NCBI GenBank assembly: GCA_023423695.1
Contig: JAFAFA010000103.1
Span: 1 to 54,525 of the forward strand
Direction: 5' to 3'
DNA length: 54,525 nt
Source: Pseudomonadota bacterium
GTDB taxonomy: Bacteria; Pseudomonadota; Alphaproteobacteria; Azospirillales; Azospirillaceae
This document shows, in pieces, positions 43,746-51,709 of this stretch. The translations under genes were made by a program, and so were the position numbers. How positions within the stretch are numbered: the stretch's first letter is position 1; each line of letters opens with the position of its first letter. The notes beneath the pieces are model-generated. The model had not been told where the DNA came from. It saw only the letters and a program-made list of their open reading frames with translations, and searched no databases.

Positions 43746-43790
43746 ATGGTCAAGGCGCTGATGGTCAAAGTACTGATGGTCAAAGTACTG
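43746..43790 (+). repeat. 15-bp unit repeated three times over the cobK start
   Basis: ATGGTCAAGGCGCTG, then ATGGTCAAAGTACTG twice, give MVKAL-MVKVL-MVKVL and three in-frame ATG codons (43746, 43761, 43776). The first has the best Shine-Dalgarno (GGGGAGG, 5 bases away). The third would give the N-terminus (MVKVLILGG) normally expected of CobK. Confidence 0.92.
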
Positions 43791-44516
43791 ATCCTGGGCG
43801 GCACGACGGAGGCGACGGCGCTGGCGAAACGGCTGGCCGGCCATCCGCGCATCGATGCCCGCGTCTCGCTGGCCGGCCGCACGAAAAACCCGATGCTGCC
43901 GCCGCTGCCCACCCGCATCGGCGGCTTCGGCGGGGTGGAGGGCTTGGCCGATTACCTGCGCGCCGAGGGGATCGAGGCGGTGATCGACGCGACGCATCCC
44001 TTTGCGGATCAGATCTCCGCCAATGCCGCCGCGGCCTGTGCGCTGGTGGGTGTGCCGCTGCGTGTCCTGACCCGGCCGGCCTGGGTGGCGGGGCCGGGCG
44101 ACCGCTGGGTCGGCGTGCCGGACATGAGTGCTGCGGCGCTGGCGCTGCGCGATCTCGGCGACACTGTTTTCCTGACCATCGGCCGGCAGGAGGTCGCGGC
44201 CTTCGAGGCGATGCCGGACAAGCGCTACCTGATCCGCGCAGTGGACCCGCCGGAGCCGCTGCCGGCCCTGCCGCGCATGAGCCTGATCCTCGACCGCGGT
44301 CCGTTCACCGTGGAGGGCGAACTGGCGCTGATGCGCGGACAGGGGGTGGAGGTGGTCGTCAGCAAGAACAGCGGCGGACGGGCGACGGACGCGAAGCTGG
44401 AGGCCGCACGGGAACTGGGCCTGCCGGTGGTGATGGTGGAGCGGCCGGCGGGCAACGGGGTGGCGGAGCTGCACGGGGTCGAGGACGCGGTGGGGTGGCT
44501 GGAAGGGGTGGGGTGA
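43746..44516 (+). CDS. cobK: Precorrin-6A reductase
   Basis: NADPH-dependent reduction of the corrin macrocycle. The 256-residue protein (from ATG 43746) shows VLILGGTTEATALAKRLA, GGVEGLADYLRAEGIEAVID, ATHPFADQISANAAAA and VVVSKNSGGRATDAKLEAAR, the CobK/CbiJ signatures. The start region is triplicated (see repeat). It is divergent from cobL and convergent with cobJ; a palindromic repeat separates it from cobJ and could end both transcripts. Confidence 0.94.
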   Translation: MVKALMVKVLMVKVLILGGTTEATALAKRLAGHPRIDARVSLAGRTKNPMLPPLPTRIGGFGGVEGLADYLRAEGIEAVIDATHPFADQISANAAAACALVGVPLRVLTRPAWVAGPGDRWVGVPDMSAAALALRDLGDTVFLTIGRQEVAAFEAMPDKRYLIRAVDPPEPLPALPRMSLILDRGPFTVEGELALMRGQGVEVVVSKNSGGRATDAKLEAARELGLPVVMVERPAGNGVAELHGVEDAVGWLEGVG

Positions 44517-44536
44517 GGCTTTTGCCCCCTCAATCC

Positions 44537-44663
44537 TTGCCCCTTCCCTAACCCTCCCCCGCTTCGCGGGAGAGGGGACTGCCGCCGCTTCGCGATTGAA
44601 CCCACGCCGACAAGCGTCCTGCCCCCTCTCCCGCGAAGCGGGGGAGGGATGGGGAAGGGGCAA
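44537..44663. repeat. Dispersed palindromic repeat, copy B (variant)
   Basis: Perfect 12-base outer arms TTGCCCCTTCCC (44537-44548) and GGGAAGGGGCAA (44652-44663) enclose two inner hairpins (CCCCGCTTCGCGGG type) and a spacer with CTGCCGCCGCT and ACAAGCG, as in copies A and D. The spacer is longer than in A and D. It lies between the convergent cobK and cobJ genes. Confidence 0.85.
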
Positions 44664-44692
44664 TGCGGCCCAAACGTCCGTCACACCCATCT

Positions 44693-45451
44693 TCACCCCC
44701 GGTAATGTCGGGGCGTGTACACCCAGCGCCCGCCATCCGCCCGCGCCACAAAGCGCGTATGCGAGGCGCCGATAATGACCAGCGTGCGCATGTCCGCCTG
44801 CTCCGCCCGCACCTCGCCCAAGCTCGTGACGGTCAGTTCCTCGTCGGGGCGGCCGACGGCTCGGCCCAGCACGATGGGGGTCTCAGGCGCGCGGATGTCG
44901 CGCAGGGCATCGAAGGCGGCGCCAAGCTGCCAAGGCCGGGCTTTGGAGATCGGGTTGTAGAGCGCGATGACGAAATCCGCCTCCGCCGCCAGACGCAGGC
45001 GCTTCAGCACCACCTCCCATGGCTTGAGGTTGTCGGACAGCGAGATGGCGCAGAAATCATGACCCAGCGGCGCCCCGGCCCGCGCGGCGGCGGCCTGCAT
45101 GGCGGAAACGCCGGGATCGACCGAGAGATGCACCGCATGCCACGCCTCGGGCGCATCCGGATCGTCCAGCGCCTCGAAGATCGCGGCGGCCATGGCGAAG
45201 ATGCCGGGATCGCCGCCCGATACCACCGCCACCCGCCGGCCCTGCGCCGCGAGATCCAGGGCGAAGCGGGCGCGGTCCAGTTCCACGCGGTTGTCGGAGG
45301 CGTGGCGCACCTGATTTCCCGGCGGCACCCGCTCGACATAGGGGAAATAGCCGACGAGGTCGGTCGCTTCGGCCAGATCGCGCCGGGCCTCCGGCGTCAG
45401 CCAGTCCTCGGGTCCGGGGCCGAGCCCGACCACCTTAAGCCATCCGCTCAT
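44693..45451 (-). CDS. cobJ: Precorrin-3B C17-methyltransferase
   Basis: Ring-contracting methyltransferase, 252 residues. Signatures: LKVVGLGPGPEDWLTPEARR, DLVGYFPYVERVP, VAVVSGGDPGIFAMAAAIFE, GVSAMQAAAARAGAPLGHDF, CAISLSDNLKPWEVVLKRL and FVIALYNPISKARPWQLGAA. Its ATG overlaps the cobI stop (ATGA). Last gene of the riboswitch-controlled leftward set. Confidence 0.95.
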   Translation of the reverse strand: MSGWLKVVGLGPGPEDWLTPEARRDLAEATDLVGYFPYVERVPPGNQVRHASDNRVELDRARFALDLAAQGRRVAVVSGGDPGIFAMAAAIFEALDDPDAPEAWHAVHLSVDPGVSAMQAAAARAGAPLGHDFCAISLSDNLKPWEVVLKRLRLAAEADFVIALYNPISKARPWQLGAAFDALRDIRAPETPIVLGRAVGRPDEELTVTSLGEVRAEQADMRTLVIIGASHTRFVARADGGRWVYTPRHYRG

Positions 45452-46203
45452 CCCCGCTTGCCCTCGCCCGGAATGACGATCTGGGAGAAGTAAGGGGCAA
45501 CGTCCGGTGCCTCCAGAAAGGGCATGAAGCGCTGTTCGTCCATGCTCGCGCGCTCCACATACCACGCCCGCTCGGCCAGCCCGGCGGCGGCGATGGCGCG
45601 GCGCACCTTGGGCAGGTTCTGGCCCAGCTTCATCACCACGCAGGCATCCGCCGCCGTCAGCGCGCGGACCAGCGACTCCTCGTCGAGCGTGCCGGGGATC
45701 ACCGACAGCACGTCGTCGCGCAGCATCAGCGGGCGCGGCAGAAGCGAGGCGCTGCACACCATGCTGGTAACGCCGGGAATCACCTCCGCCTTGAAGCGGT
45801 TGGACAGGCGCAGGAACAGATGCATGAAGGAGCCGTAGAAGAACGGATCTCCCTCGTTCAGCGCTGCGACGGAGCGGCCGGCGGCGAGGTGCGCCGCGAT
45901 GCGTTCGGCGGATTCATCGAAGAAGGCTTCGATCTGGCGGCCATAATCCGGGTGGGTCGGCGGCAGTTCCACCGTCACCGGGTAGACCATCGGCAGCTCG
46001 ATCTGGTCGGGCCTGATCGCCTGATCGGCGATGCGGCGGGCTTGGCCCCTGGTGCCGCGCTTGCAGAAATAGGCGACGACCGGGCAGGCGCCGATGGTGC
46101 GCACCGCCTTCAGCGTCATCAGTTCAGGATCGCCAGGGCCGACGCCGACGCCGTACAGGGTGCCCGAAGTGGGCGGATTGGGGGAGGGGATATCGCCGCT
46201 CAT
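45448..46203 (-). CDS. cobI: Precorrin-2 C20-methyltransferase
   Basis: SAM-dependent methylation at C20, 251 residues. LYGVGVGPGDPELMTLKAVR, VAYFCKRGTRGQARRIAD, LNEGDPFFYGSFMHLFLRL, IPGVTSMVCSASLLPRPL and CVVMKLGQNLPKVRRAIAAA match the CobI/CbiL family. Its start overlaps the cobH stop by four bases and its stop overlaps the cobJ start by four, showing tight coupling. Confidence 0.95.
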   Translation of the reverse strand: MSGDIPSPNPPTSGTLYGVGVGPGDPELMTLKAVRTIGACPVVAYFCKRGTRGQARRIADQAIRPDQIELPMVYPVTVELPPTHPDYGRQIEAFFDESAERIAAHLAAGRSVAALNEGDPFFYGSFMHLFLRLSNRFKAEVIPGVTSMVCSASLLPRPLMLRDDVLSVIPGTLDEESLVRALTAADACVVMKLGQNLPKVRRAIAAAGLAERAWYVERASMDEQRFMPFLEAPDVAPYFSQIVIPGEGKRG

Positions 46204-46838
46204 TCGACGTCGCTCGCCAGCGCGTTGACGGCGGCGGCGGCCATGGCGCTGCCGCCGCGCCGGCCACGGATCGCCAGATAGGGGACGCCGAAGGGGTTCT
46301 CGGCCAGCGCGTCCTTGCTTTCCATCGCGCCGACGAAGCCGACCGGGAAGCCCAGGATCGCCGCAGGCTTGGGTGCTCCGGACGCCAGCATTTCCAGCAG
46401 ATAGAACAGGGCAGTCGGGGCGTTGCCGATGGCGACCACCGATCCGCCCAGCCGGTCGCCCCACAGGTCGAGCGCGGCGGCGGAGCGGGTGTTGCCGATG
46501 CTCTTGGCCAGATCGGGCACGGCGGAATCGCGGAGCGTGCAGACCACCGCGTTGTCGGCGGGCAGGCGGGCGCGGGTCACGCCGTGGGCGACCATTTCGC
46601 TGTCGCAGAGGATCGGCGCGCCGGCGCGCAGGGCGGCGCGGGCGGCGCTGGCGACATCGGCGGAGAACAGCAGGTCCCGGGCCGCATCGACCATGCCGCA
46701 GGCGTGGATCACGCGCACCGCCACCGGCTTCAGGTCGTCGGGGATGGCGGACAGGTCGGCCTCCGCCCGGATGGTGGCGAAGGACTGGCGGTAGATGGCC
46801 GCTCCGTCGCGGATATAGTCGTAGAGCGGCTCAGGCAC
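46200..46838 (-). CDS. cobH: Precorrin-8X methylmutase
   Basis: Moves the C11 methyl to C12, giving hydrogenobyrinic acid. The 212-residue protein carries the catalytic histidine in VRVIHACGMVD (His45), GAPILCDSEMVAHGVTRARL, and GNAPTALFYLLEMLASGAPK followed by GFPVGFVGAMESKDAL. It overlaps cobG by eight bases and cobI by four. Confidence 0.95.
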   Translation of the reverse strand: MPEPLYDYIRDGAAIYRQSFATIRAEADLSAIPDDLKPVAVRVIHACGMVDAARDLLFSADVASAARAALRAGAPILCDSEMVAHGVTRARLPADNAVVCTLRDSAVPDLAKSIGNTRSAAALDLWGDRLGGSVVAIGNAPTALFYLLEMLASGAPKPAAILGFPVGFVGAMESKDALAENPFGVPYLAIRGRRGGSAMAAAAVNALASDVE

Positions 46839-48162
46839 CGGCGGACTCCTCGGTCAACAGATCCGCGACGCGGGCCACGGCGTCGGCGGGGGACAGGCCG
46901 GTGTGCGGGGAATCGTCACCGGGTTTGGCGTTCAGGGCGACGTCATACACGCCGTCGCGGGCGGTCAGGGTGACATCGGCGATGGCGGGATGGGCGCAGC
47001 CCTTGGCGCAGCCCGACACATGCACCATTCGCACATGGTCCAGCAAGGGGCCTGCGCGGTCGGCGATGGCGAGCGCGGTCGCATGGGTGTCGGTGGTGCC
47101 GACATCGCAGCCGCCGGCCCCGCTGCAGGCGGTCAGCTTCAGCCGACGGTCGGCGTGGGACAGGATGGCGCCACGGGCGCCGGCGATGGTTTCGGCATCG
47201 GAGGAGGGGGCGACGAGGATCAGGGCGCGCCAGGGGGTGATGCGGAACTCGACGCAGGCGGAGGCGAGGGCGGCGAGGGTGGCGGCAGTCAGGCGGCCGA
47301 AGGGGAAGGCGACGACCCTCCCGACTTGGGATCCCTTCTCCCCTCCGGGGAGAAGGTTAGGATGAGGGGGTTCGGCGCAGCCGAAGACATCCATGAGATG
47401 CGGCACTTGCCCCCACCCTGACCCTCCCCCGCTGGGCGGGGGAGGGAATATCTGGGCGGAGAGGCGCTTTCCTATCTCTTCAGTGCCCATCACCGCCACC
47501 AAACCGGCCATGCGGCGTGGCGGCTCCGGCAGCGACACGCGCAGCTCCAAGAAGGCGCGGCCCAGCGCCGACGCCACATCCGCAACCTCTTCCGCCCGGC
47601 ACAGGCCGAGCGGCACGGCCTTCGCCAGCGTGCCTCCCAGCGACACCCGGAACCGCTCGCCGTCCATCGCGTCGAAGCGTACGTCCGTGCTGCTGTCCGC
47701 CAGATGGCCGATCCCCCCGCCGCAGACCAGCCAGCCGAACTTCGGTGGCAGGCGGTGCAGGGCCGTATCCGTCGCCAGCCGCGCGTCGAGCGTACGTGCC
47801 ACCCTCCGTACGTCCATCGCCGCCGTGGGGTCCAGCCCGGCGGTGGGGGAGCACAGGACGTTGCGCACCGCTTCGCTCGCCGCATCGTCGGAGACATAGC
47901 CCATCTCGCGCAGGGCGTCGGTCACCGGCTCCAGTGCGTCGGCGGCGATGCCGCGGAGTTGCAGGTTGCCGCGGTGGCTGAGATCGATCAGGCCGTTGCC
48001 GTAACGATCCCCCAATCCGGTGATGCGGTGGGCGTGGTCGGCGGGCAGCACACCGGCGGGGACGCGGACGCGCAGCAGGAACCCGTCGCCGACCTGCATC
48101 GGCGCCAGCACGCCGGGGCAGGTGCCGCGGCGTCTCGGCTGGTTGGCGGCAGGGGGCTTCAT
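46831..48162 (-). CDS. cobG: Precorrin-3B synthase (CobG) carrying an in-frame palindromic-repeat insertion
   Basis: Oxygen-dependent hydroxylation and lactone formation of precorrin-3A, the step that marks the aerobic B12 route. The 443-residue protein has two nitrite/sulfite-reductase ferredoxin-like halves (RYGNGLIDLSHRGNLQLRGI; the C-terminal LTACSGAGGCDVGTTDTHA and MVHVSGCAKGCAHPAIADV with 4Fe-4S cysteines). Between the halves, residues about 238-277 come from a repeat (PPPPSGGGSGWGQ ... PHPNLLPGGEKGS). The frame stays open, so the enzyme may still work. ATG 48162 overlaps the cobN stop as ATGA. Confidence 0.92.
   Translation of the reverse strand: MKPPAANQPRRRGTCPGVLAPMQVGDGFLLRVRVPAGVLPADHAHRITGLGDRYGNGLIDLSHRGNLQLRGIAADALEPVTDALREMGYVSDDAASEAVRNVLCSPTAGLDPTAAMDVRRVARTLDARLATDTALHRLPPKFGWLVCGGGIGHLADSSTDVRFDAMDGERFRVSLGGTLAKAVPLGLCRAEEVADVASALGRAFLELRVSLPEPPRRMAGLVAVMGTEEIGKRLSAQIFPPPPSGGGSGWGQVPHLMDVFGCAEPPHPNLLPGGEKGSQVGRVVAFPFGRLTAATLAALASACVEFRITPWRALILVAPSSDAETIAGARGAILSHADRRLKLTACSGAGGCDVGTTDTHATALAIADRAGPLLDHVRMVHVSGCAKGCAHPAIADVTLTARDGVYDVALNAKPGDDSPHTGLSPADAVARVADLLTEESAGA
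47332..47447. repeat. Dispersed palindromic repeat, copy C, inside cobG
   Basis: Two modules of the same family lie within cobG: 47332-47370 (CCCTTCTCCCCTCCGGGGAG and GTTAGGATGAGGGGG) and 47409-47447 (GCCCCCACCCTGACCCTCCC and CGCTGGGCGGGGGAGGGA). Compared with copies A and D the modules are in the reverse mutual order. The insertion contains no stop in the cobG frame. Confidence 0.85.
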
Positions 48163-51100
48163 GCGGCGGTCTCCCGGAGGCGCCGCAGATCCTCCGCGGT
48201 GGAGTTGCGGCGGGGATGCCACAGGCCGCGGTCGAGCGCCTCGCTCATGCGCGCCAGAATGTGCCGGGCAGCTGCCGGGTTGGCATGCGACAGGAAGTCC
48301 CATACCTCCGGATCCTCGATGTACGCGTCATAGAGCTGGTCGAAATGCGCGGGACGTACGGCGTCGGTGGTGGCGGCGAAGGCGAACAGCGTGTCGACGC
48401 CGGCCGCCAGTTCGGCCGCTCCGCGATAGCCGTGGCGCATCATGCCCTGGATCCAGCGCGGGTTGGCCGCCCGGCCGCGCAGGGTGCGGGCGATCTCCTC
48501 CGCGAGCGTGCGGACGGCGAGTTTCTCCGGATCGGCGCTGTCGAGGTGGTAGAGCGCCGGTTCGGAGTCCTCCAGCGCCGCCGCCGCTGCGAATCCGCCC
48601 TCGAACTGCATGAATCCGTCGGTCGACAGCACATCGTGTTCGCGCTGGTCCTGGTGATGGACGAGGGCGTCGGCCCCGCTGACCCGGCGGCGAAACAATG
48701 CCGGCAGCGGCACCCCCTCCATCCCGGCGCCATAGGCGTGGCAGCCGCCCTCCAGATAGGCGGTGCCGAAATCGGCCCGCGCGGTCCAGTCGCCGCGCGC
48801 GATCATGCCGGACAGCGCGGTGCCGTAGATGCCGGGGGCAGCGCCGAAGATGCGTGCGGTGGCCCAGCGGCGGGCGTCCGCCGCGTCGGTGCCGAATGCC
48901 GCGAGGTGCTGTTCCTCGGCCCGCGCGGTGGCGGCAAGCGGGTTGGTGTCGTCCGGCTCGTCCAGCCCGGCGACGGCGCGCACCGCCTGGTCGAACAGGG
49001 CAATCTGCTGCGGGAACACGTCGCGGAACAGGCCGGAGATGCGCAGCGTCACGTCGACCCGCGGACGGCCGAGCACGCCGGCCGGCATGATTTCGTACCC
49101 CGTGACGCGGCCGGAGCCGTTCTCCCAGATCGGACGGACGCCGAGCAGGGCCAGCGCCTGGGCCAGTTCGTCGCCGCCGGTGCGCATGGCCGGTGTGCCC
49201 CAGCAATCCACCACCAGCCGCCGCGGCCAATCGCCATGGTCCTGCAGATAGCGGGTGATCAGCGCGTCCGCCGCCTGCCAGCCGAGCGTCCAGGCGGTCG
49301 GCGTCGGCACCCCGCGCGGGTCGAGCGCATAGAGGTTCCGCCCGGTCGGCAAGGTGTCGGCGCGTCCACGGGCCGGCGAACCGCCGGGGCCGGGGCGGAC
49401 GAAACGGCCGTCCAGCCCGTCGAGCAGCGCCCGCATCTCCGCCTCGCCGCAGGCATCGACTGCGGCGGCGACCATGGCCGGATCGGCGGTGCGGGCTACG
49501 GCGGCGGTCAGGCGGTCGCGGCGCTCGCCGGTCGGGCTGCGGCCGAAGACATGCAGGCCGTCGCGGATCTGCAGCTCCTTGATGTCGCAGAGATGGGCGT
49601 CCAGCCGCGACAGGATGGCGTCGGGATCGTCGTCGGGCCGCAGGTTGCAGTCGGCGGCGACGCCGGATTTCCAGGCGAGGTCGAGGATCGTCTCGCGCAG
49701 CATGCCCAGCCGCCGCGGGTCGAGCCCGGTCGCCTGCGAATACTCGTCGATGGCGTTTTCCAGCGCGGCGAGTTCGCCGTAGAGGCCGGACTCCACCGGC
49801 GGCGGGGTCAAATGGCCGATCAGAACGGCGCCGAGGCGGCGGCGGGCCTGCACCCCCTCGCCGGGGTTGTTGACGATGAAGGGATAGAGGGTCGGCAGGG
49901 CGCCGCCGACGATCTCCGGCCAGCAGTCGGCCGACAGCGCCACCGCCTTGCCCGGCAGCCATTCCAGCGTGCCGTGCGCGCCGATCTGCACCAGGGCATG
50001 GATGCCGACGGCATGGCGCAGCCACAGGTAAAAGGCGAGATAGCCGTGGCTGGGCGGCGTGTCGGGATCGTGGTGCTGGGCGGTGGTGAGGGGACCGTGG
50101 CCGCGGCTGGGCTGCACCGCCACCACGGCATTGCCGCAGGGCAGGACGCGGAAGGCGAAGGCACCGTCGCGGCAGGCGGGATCGGCGGCCGGCTCGCCCC
50201 AGGTCTGAGCAATGCCGGCGCGCAACTCCGGCGGGGCGAGGCGCTCGTACTCGGTCAGCGACAGGGTCGGGCTGGGGGCGGCGGTCAGGGACTCCATCAG
50301 CGCGGCACCACTGACCGGAACGGCGGACAGGCCGTAGCCCTCGGCGGACAGGCGGTGGAGCATCGCCACGGTGCTGGCCGGGCTGTCGAGGCCCACCGCA
50401 TGGCCGATGCCGCCGCTGGGGCCGGGATAGTCGGACAGCACCAGCGCCAGCCGCCGTTCCGCCCGAGCGGTTTGGGACAGGCGGACCCAACCCGCCGCGA
50501 GGTCGGCGGTGAAGGCCACCCGGTCGGGGATCGGACGCAGGACGGGGGCGGCGAATTGCAGGTCGGGGTCGGGCTCGCCCGCCGTCTTGAAGGCGATGGC
50601 ACGGGCGATGATGCGGCCGTCCATCTCCGGCAGCACGACGTTCATCGCGAGGTCGGACGGTGCCAGCCCGCGCGTGGAGGCCTGCCAGCCGGCTTCGGGA
50701 GTGGTGGAGAGGATGGCCTGCAGGACCGGGCTGCCGTTGGCCTCCAGCGGCGAGCCGTCGTCGCGTGCCGCCGAGAAGGCGGTGGTGTTGACGACGACCG
50801 CAGCATTCTGCGCGGTCAGGCTGGCACGCATCCAGGCGGCGCAGTCCGGCTCCTTCAGGCTGGCCACGAACAGCGGGCGGGGGGCGAGGCCGCGGGCGGC
50901 CAGCGCGTCGCACAGGGCATGGACCGGGGCGAGGTCGCCGGCAAGCAGGTGGGAGCGGTAGAAAACCACCGCCGCCGCCGGGGCGTCGGCGGGAGTGGGA
51001 CCGGTCCAGCCGTCATAGACGCCGAAGCGCGGGACCGGGGCGGGGTCGTCATGGGGCAGGGGCGTGCCGGCCAGCGTTGAGGCGCAGGCCAGCAGATTGC

Positions 51101-51551
51101 CGATGTTGGCTGGACCGCCCTCGGTGAAATAGCGCCACAGCCGGTCGGCGGATTCGGGGGCGACGGTGCCGTAGGCGGTGAGGTTCGGGTCCGGCTGCGC
51201 CTCACCGGAGAGGACGGCGAGCGGGATGTCGCGCTCGCGGCAGAGGGCGGACAGGCGGTCGAGGCCGTAGCGCCAATAGCCGCTGCCGCCGAGCAGGCGC
51301 AGGACCACCAGCTTGGCCTTGGCGACGATGCCGTCGGCGTAGAGGTCCACCGACAGCGGATGGCCGAGCCGGTTGAGGTTGGCGAGGCGCAGGCTGGGCA
51401 AGTGCTCGCGCCTCGCCCGCCACGCGGCGGCGAGCGCGGTCAGGTCGCTGTCGGAAAAGGACAGCATGACGAGTTCGGCCGGCGTCTGTCCCAGATCTTC
51501 CGCCTGGGGGCCGGCGTCAAGTTCGTCCTGGCGGGCGGCGAGCAGGTGCAT
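48159..51551 (-). CDS. cobN: Cobaltochelatase subunit CobN
   Basis: Large subunit of the ATP-dependent CobNST chelatase that inserts cobalt into hydrogenobyrinic acid a,c-diamide. The 1130-residue protein is homologous to the H subunit of magnesium chelatase: SFSDSDLTALAAAWRARR, LVLSDYPGPSGGIGHAVGLD, VQIGAHGTLEWLPGKAVALS, LYPFIVNNPGEGVQARRRLG, and C-terminal GMMRHGYRGAAELAAGVDTL. It is somewhat shorter than the roughly 1250-1275 residues usual for CobN, mainly at the N-terminus. CobS and CobT are not in the window. A palindromic repeat lies just upstream. Confidence 0.95.
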   Translation of the reverse strand: MHLLAARQDELDAGPQAEDLGQTPAELVMLSFSDSDLTALAAAWRARREHLPSLRLANLNRLGHPLSVDLYADGIVAKAKLVVLRLLGGSGYWRYGLDRLSALCRERDIPLAVLSGEAQPDPNLTAYGTVAPESADRLWRYFTEGGPANIGNLLACASTLAGTPLPHDDPAPVPRFGVYDGWTGPTPADAPAAAVVFYRSHLLAGDLAPVHALCDALAARGLAPRPLFVASLKEPDCAAWMRASLTAQNAAVVVNTTAFSAARDDGSPLEANGSPVLQAILSTTPEAGWQASTRGLAPSDLAMNVVLPEMDGRIIARAIAFKTAGEPDPDLQFAAPVLRPIPDRVAFTADLAAGWVRLSQTARAERRLALVLSDYPGPSGGIGHAVGLDSPASTVAMLHRLSAEGYGLSAVPVSGAALMESLTAAPSPTLSLTEYERLAPPELRAGIAQTWGEPAADPACRDGAFAFRVLPCGNAVVAVQPSRGHGPLTTAQHHDPDTPPSHGYLAFYLWLRHAVGIHALVQIGAHGTLEWLPGKAVALSADCWPEIVGGALPTLYPFIVNNPGEGVQARRRLGAVLIGHLTPPPVESGLYGELAALENAIDEYSQATGLDPRRLGMLRETILDLAWKSGVAADCNLRPDDDPDAILSRLDAHLCDIKELQIRDGLHVFGRSPTGERRDRLTAAVARTADPAMVAAAVDACGEAEMRALLDGLDGRFVRPGPGGSPARGRADTLPTGRNLYALDPRGVPTPTAWTLGWQAADALITRYLQDHGDWPRRLVVDCWGTPAMRTGGDELAQALALLGVRPIWENGSGRVTGYEIMPAGVLGRPRVDVTLRISGLFRDVFPQQIALFDQAVRAVAGLDEPDDTNPLAATARAEEQHLAAFGTDAADARRWATARIFGAAPGIYGTALSGMIARGDWTARADFGTAYLEGGCHAYGAGMEGVPLPALFRRRVSGADALVHHQDQREHDVLSTDGFMQFEGGFAAAAALEDSEPALYHLDSADPEKLAVRTLAEEIARTLRGRAANPRWIQGMMRHGYRGAAELAAGVDTLFAFAATTDAVRPAHFDQLYDAYIEDPEVWDFLSHANPAAARHILARMSEALDRGLWHPRRNSTAEDLRRLRETAA

Positions 51552-51578
51552 GGTTCGATGTCCAGGGGCGGCGGCGGT

Positions 51579-51689
51579 GCCCCCACCCTAACCCTCCCCC
51601 GCTGGGCGGGGGAGGGGACAAGTGCTTGTGCGGAAGAGTGGCGGCAGTCCCTCCCCCGCCCAGCGGGGGAGGTTAGGTGGGGGTCTAAC
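51579..51689. repeat. Dispersed palindromic repeat, copy D
   Basis: The 111 bases are, on the minus strand, almost identical to the core of copy A: CCCCCACCTAACCTCCCCCG, spacer CTGCCGCCACTCTTCCG, and the inverted module ending GGGTTAGGGTGGGGG. It fills most of the cobW-cobN gap, ending 28 bases before the cobN start codon, so it lies in the operon transcript. Confidence 0.92.
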
Positions 51690-51709
51690 TCCGCACCAAA
51701 CTCTACCCC

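Noticed and set aside
46831..48162. cobG as a pseudogene
   Set aside because: Despite the repeat insertion the frame is open, both redox halves and cluster cysteines are present, and overlaps with cobN and cobH are intact.
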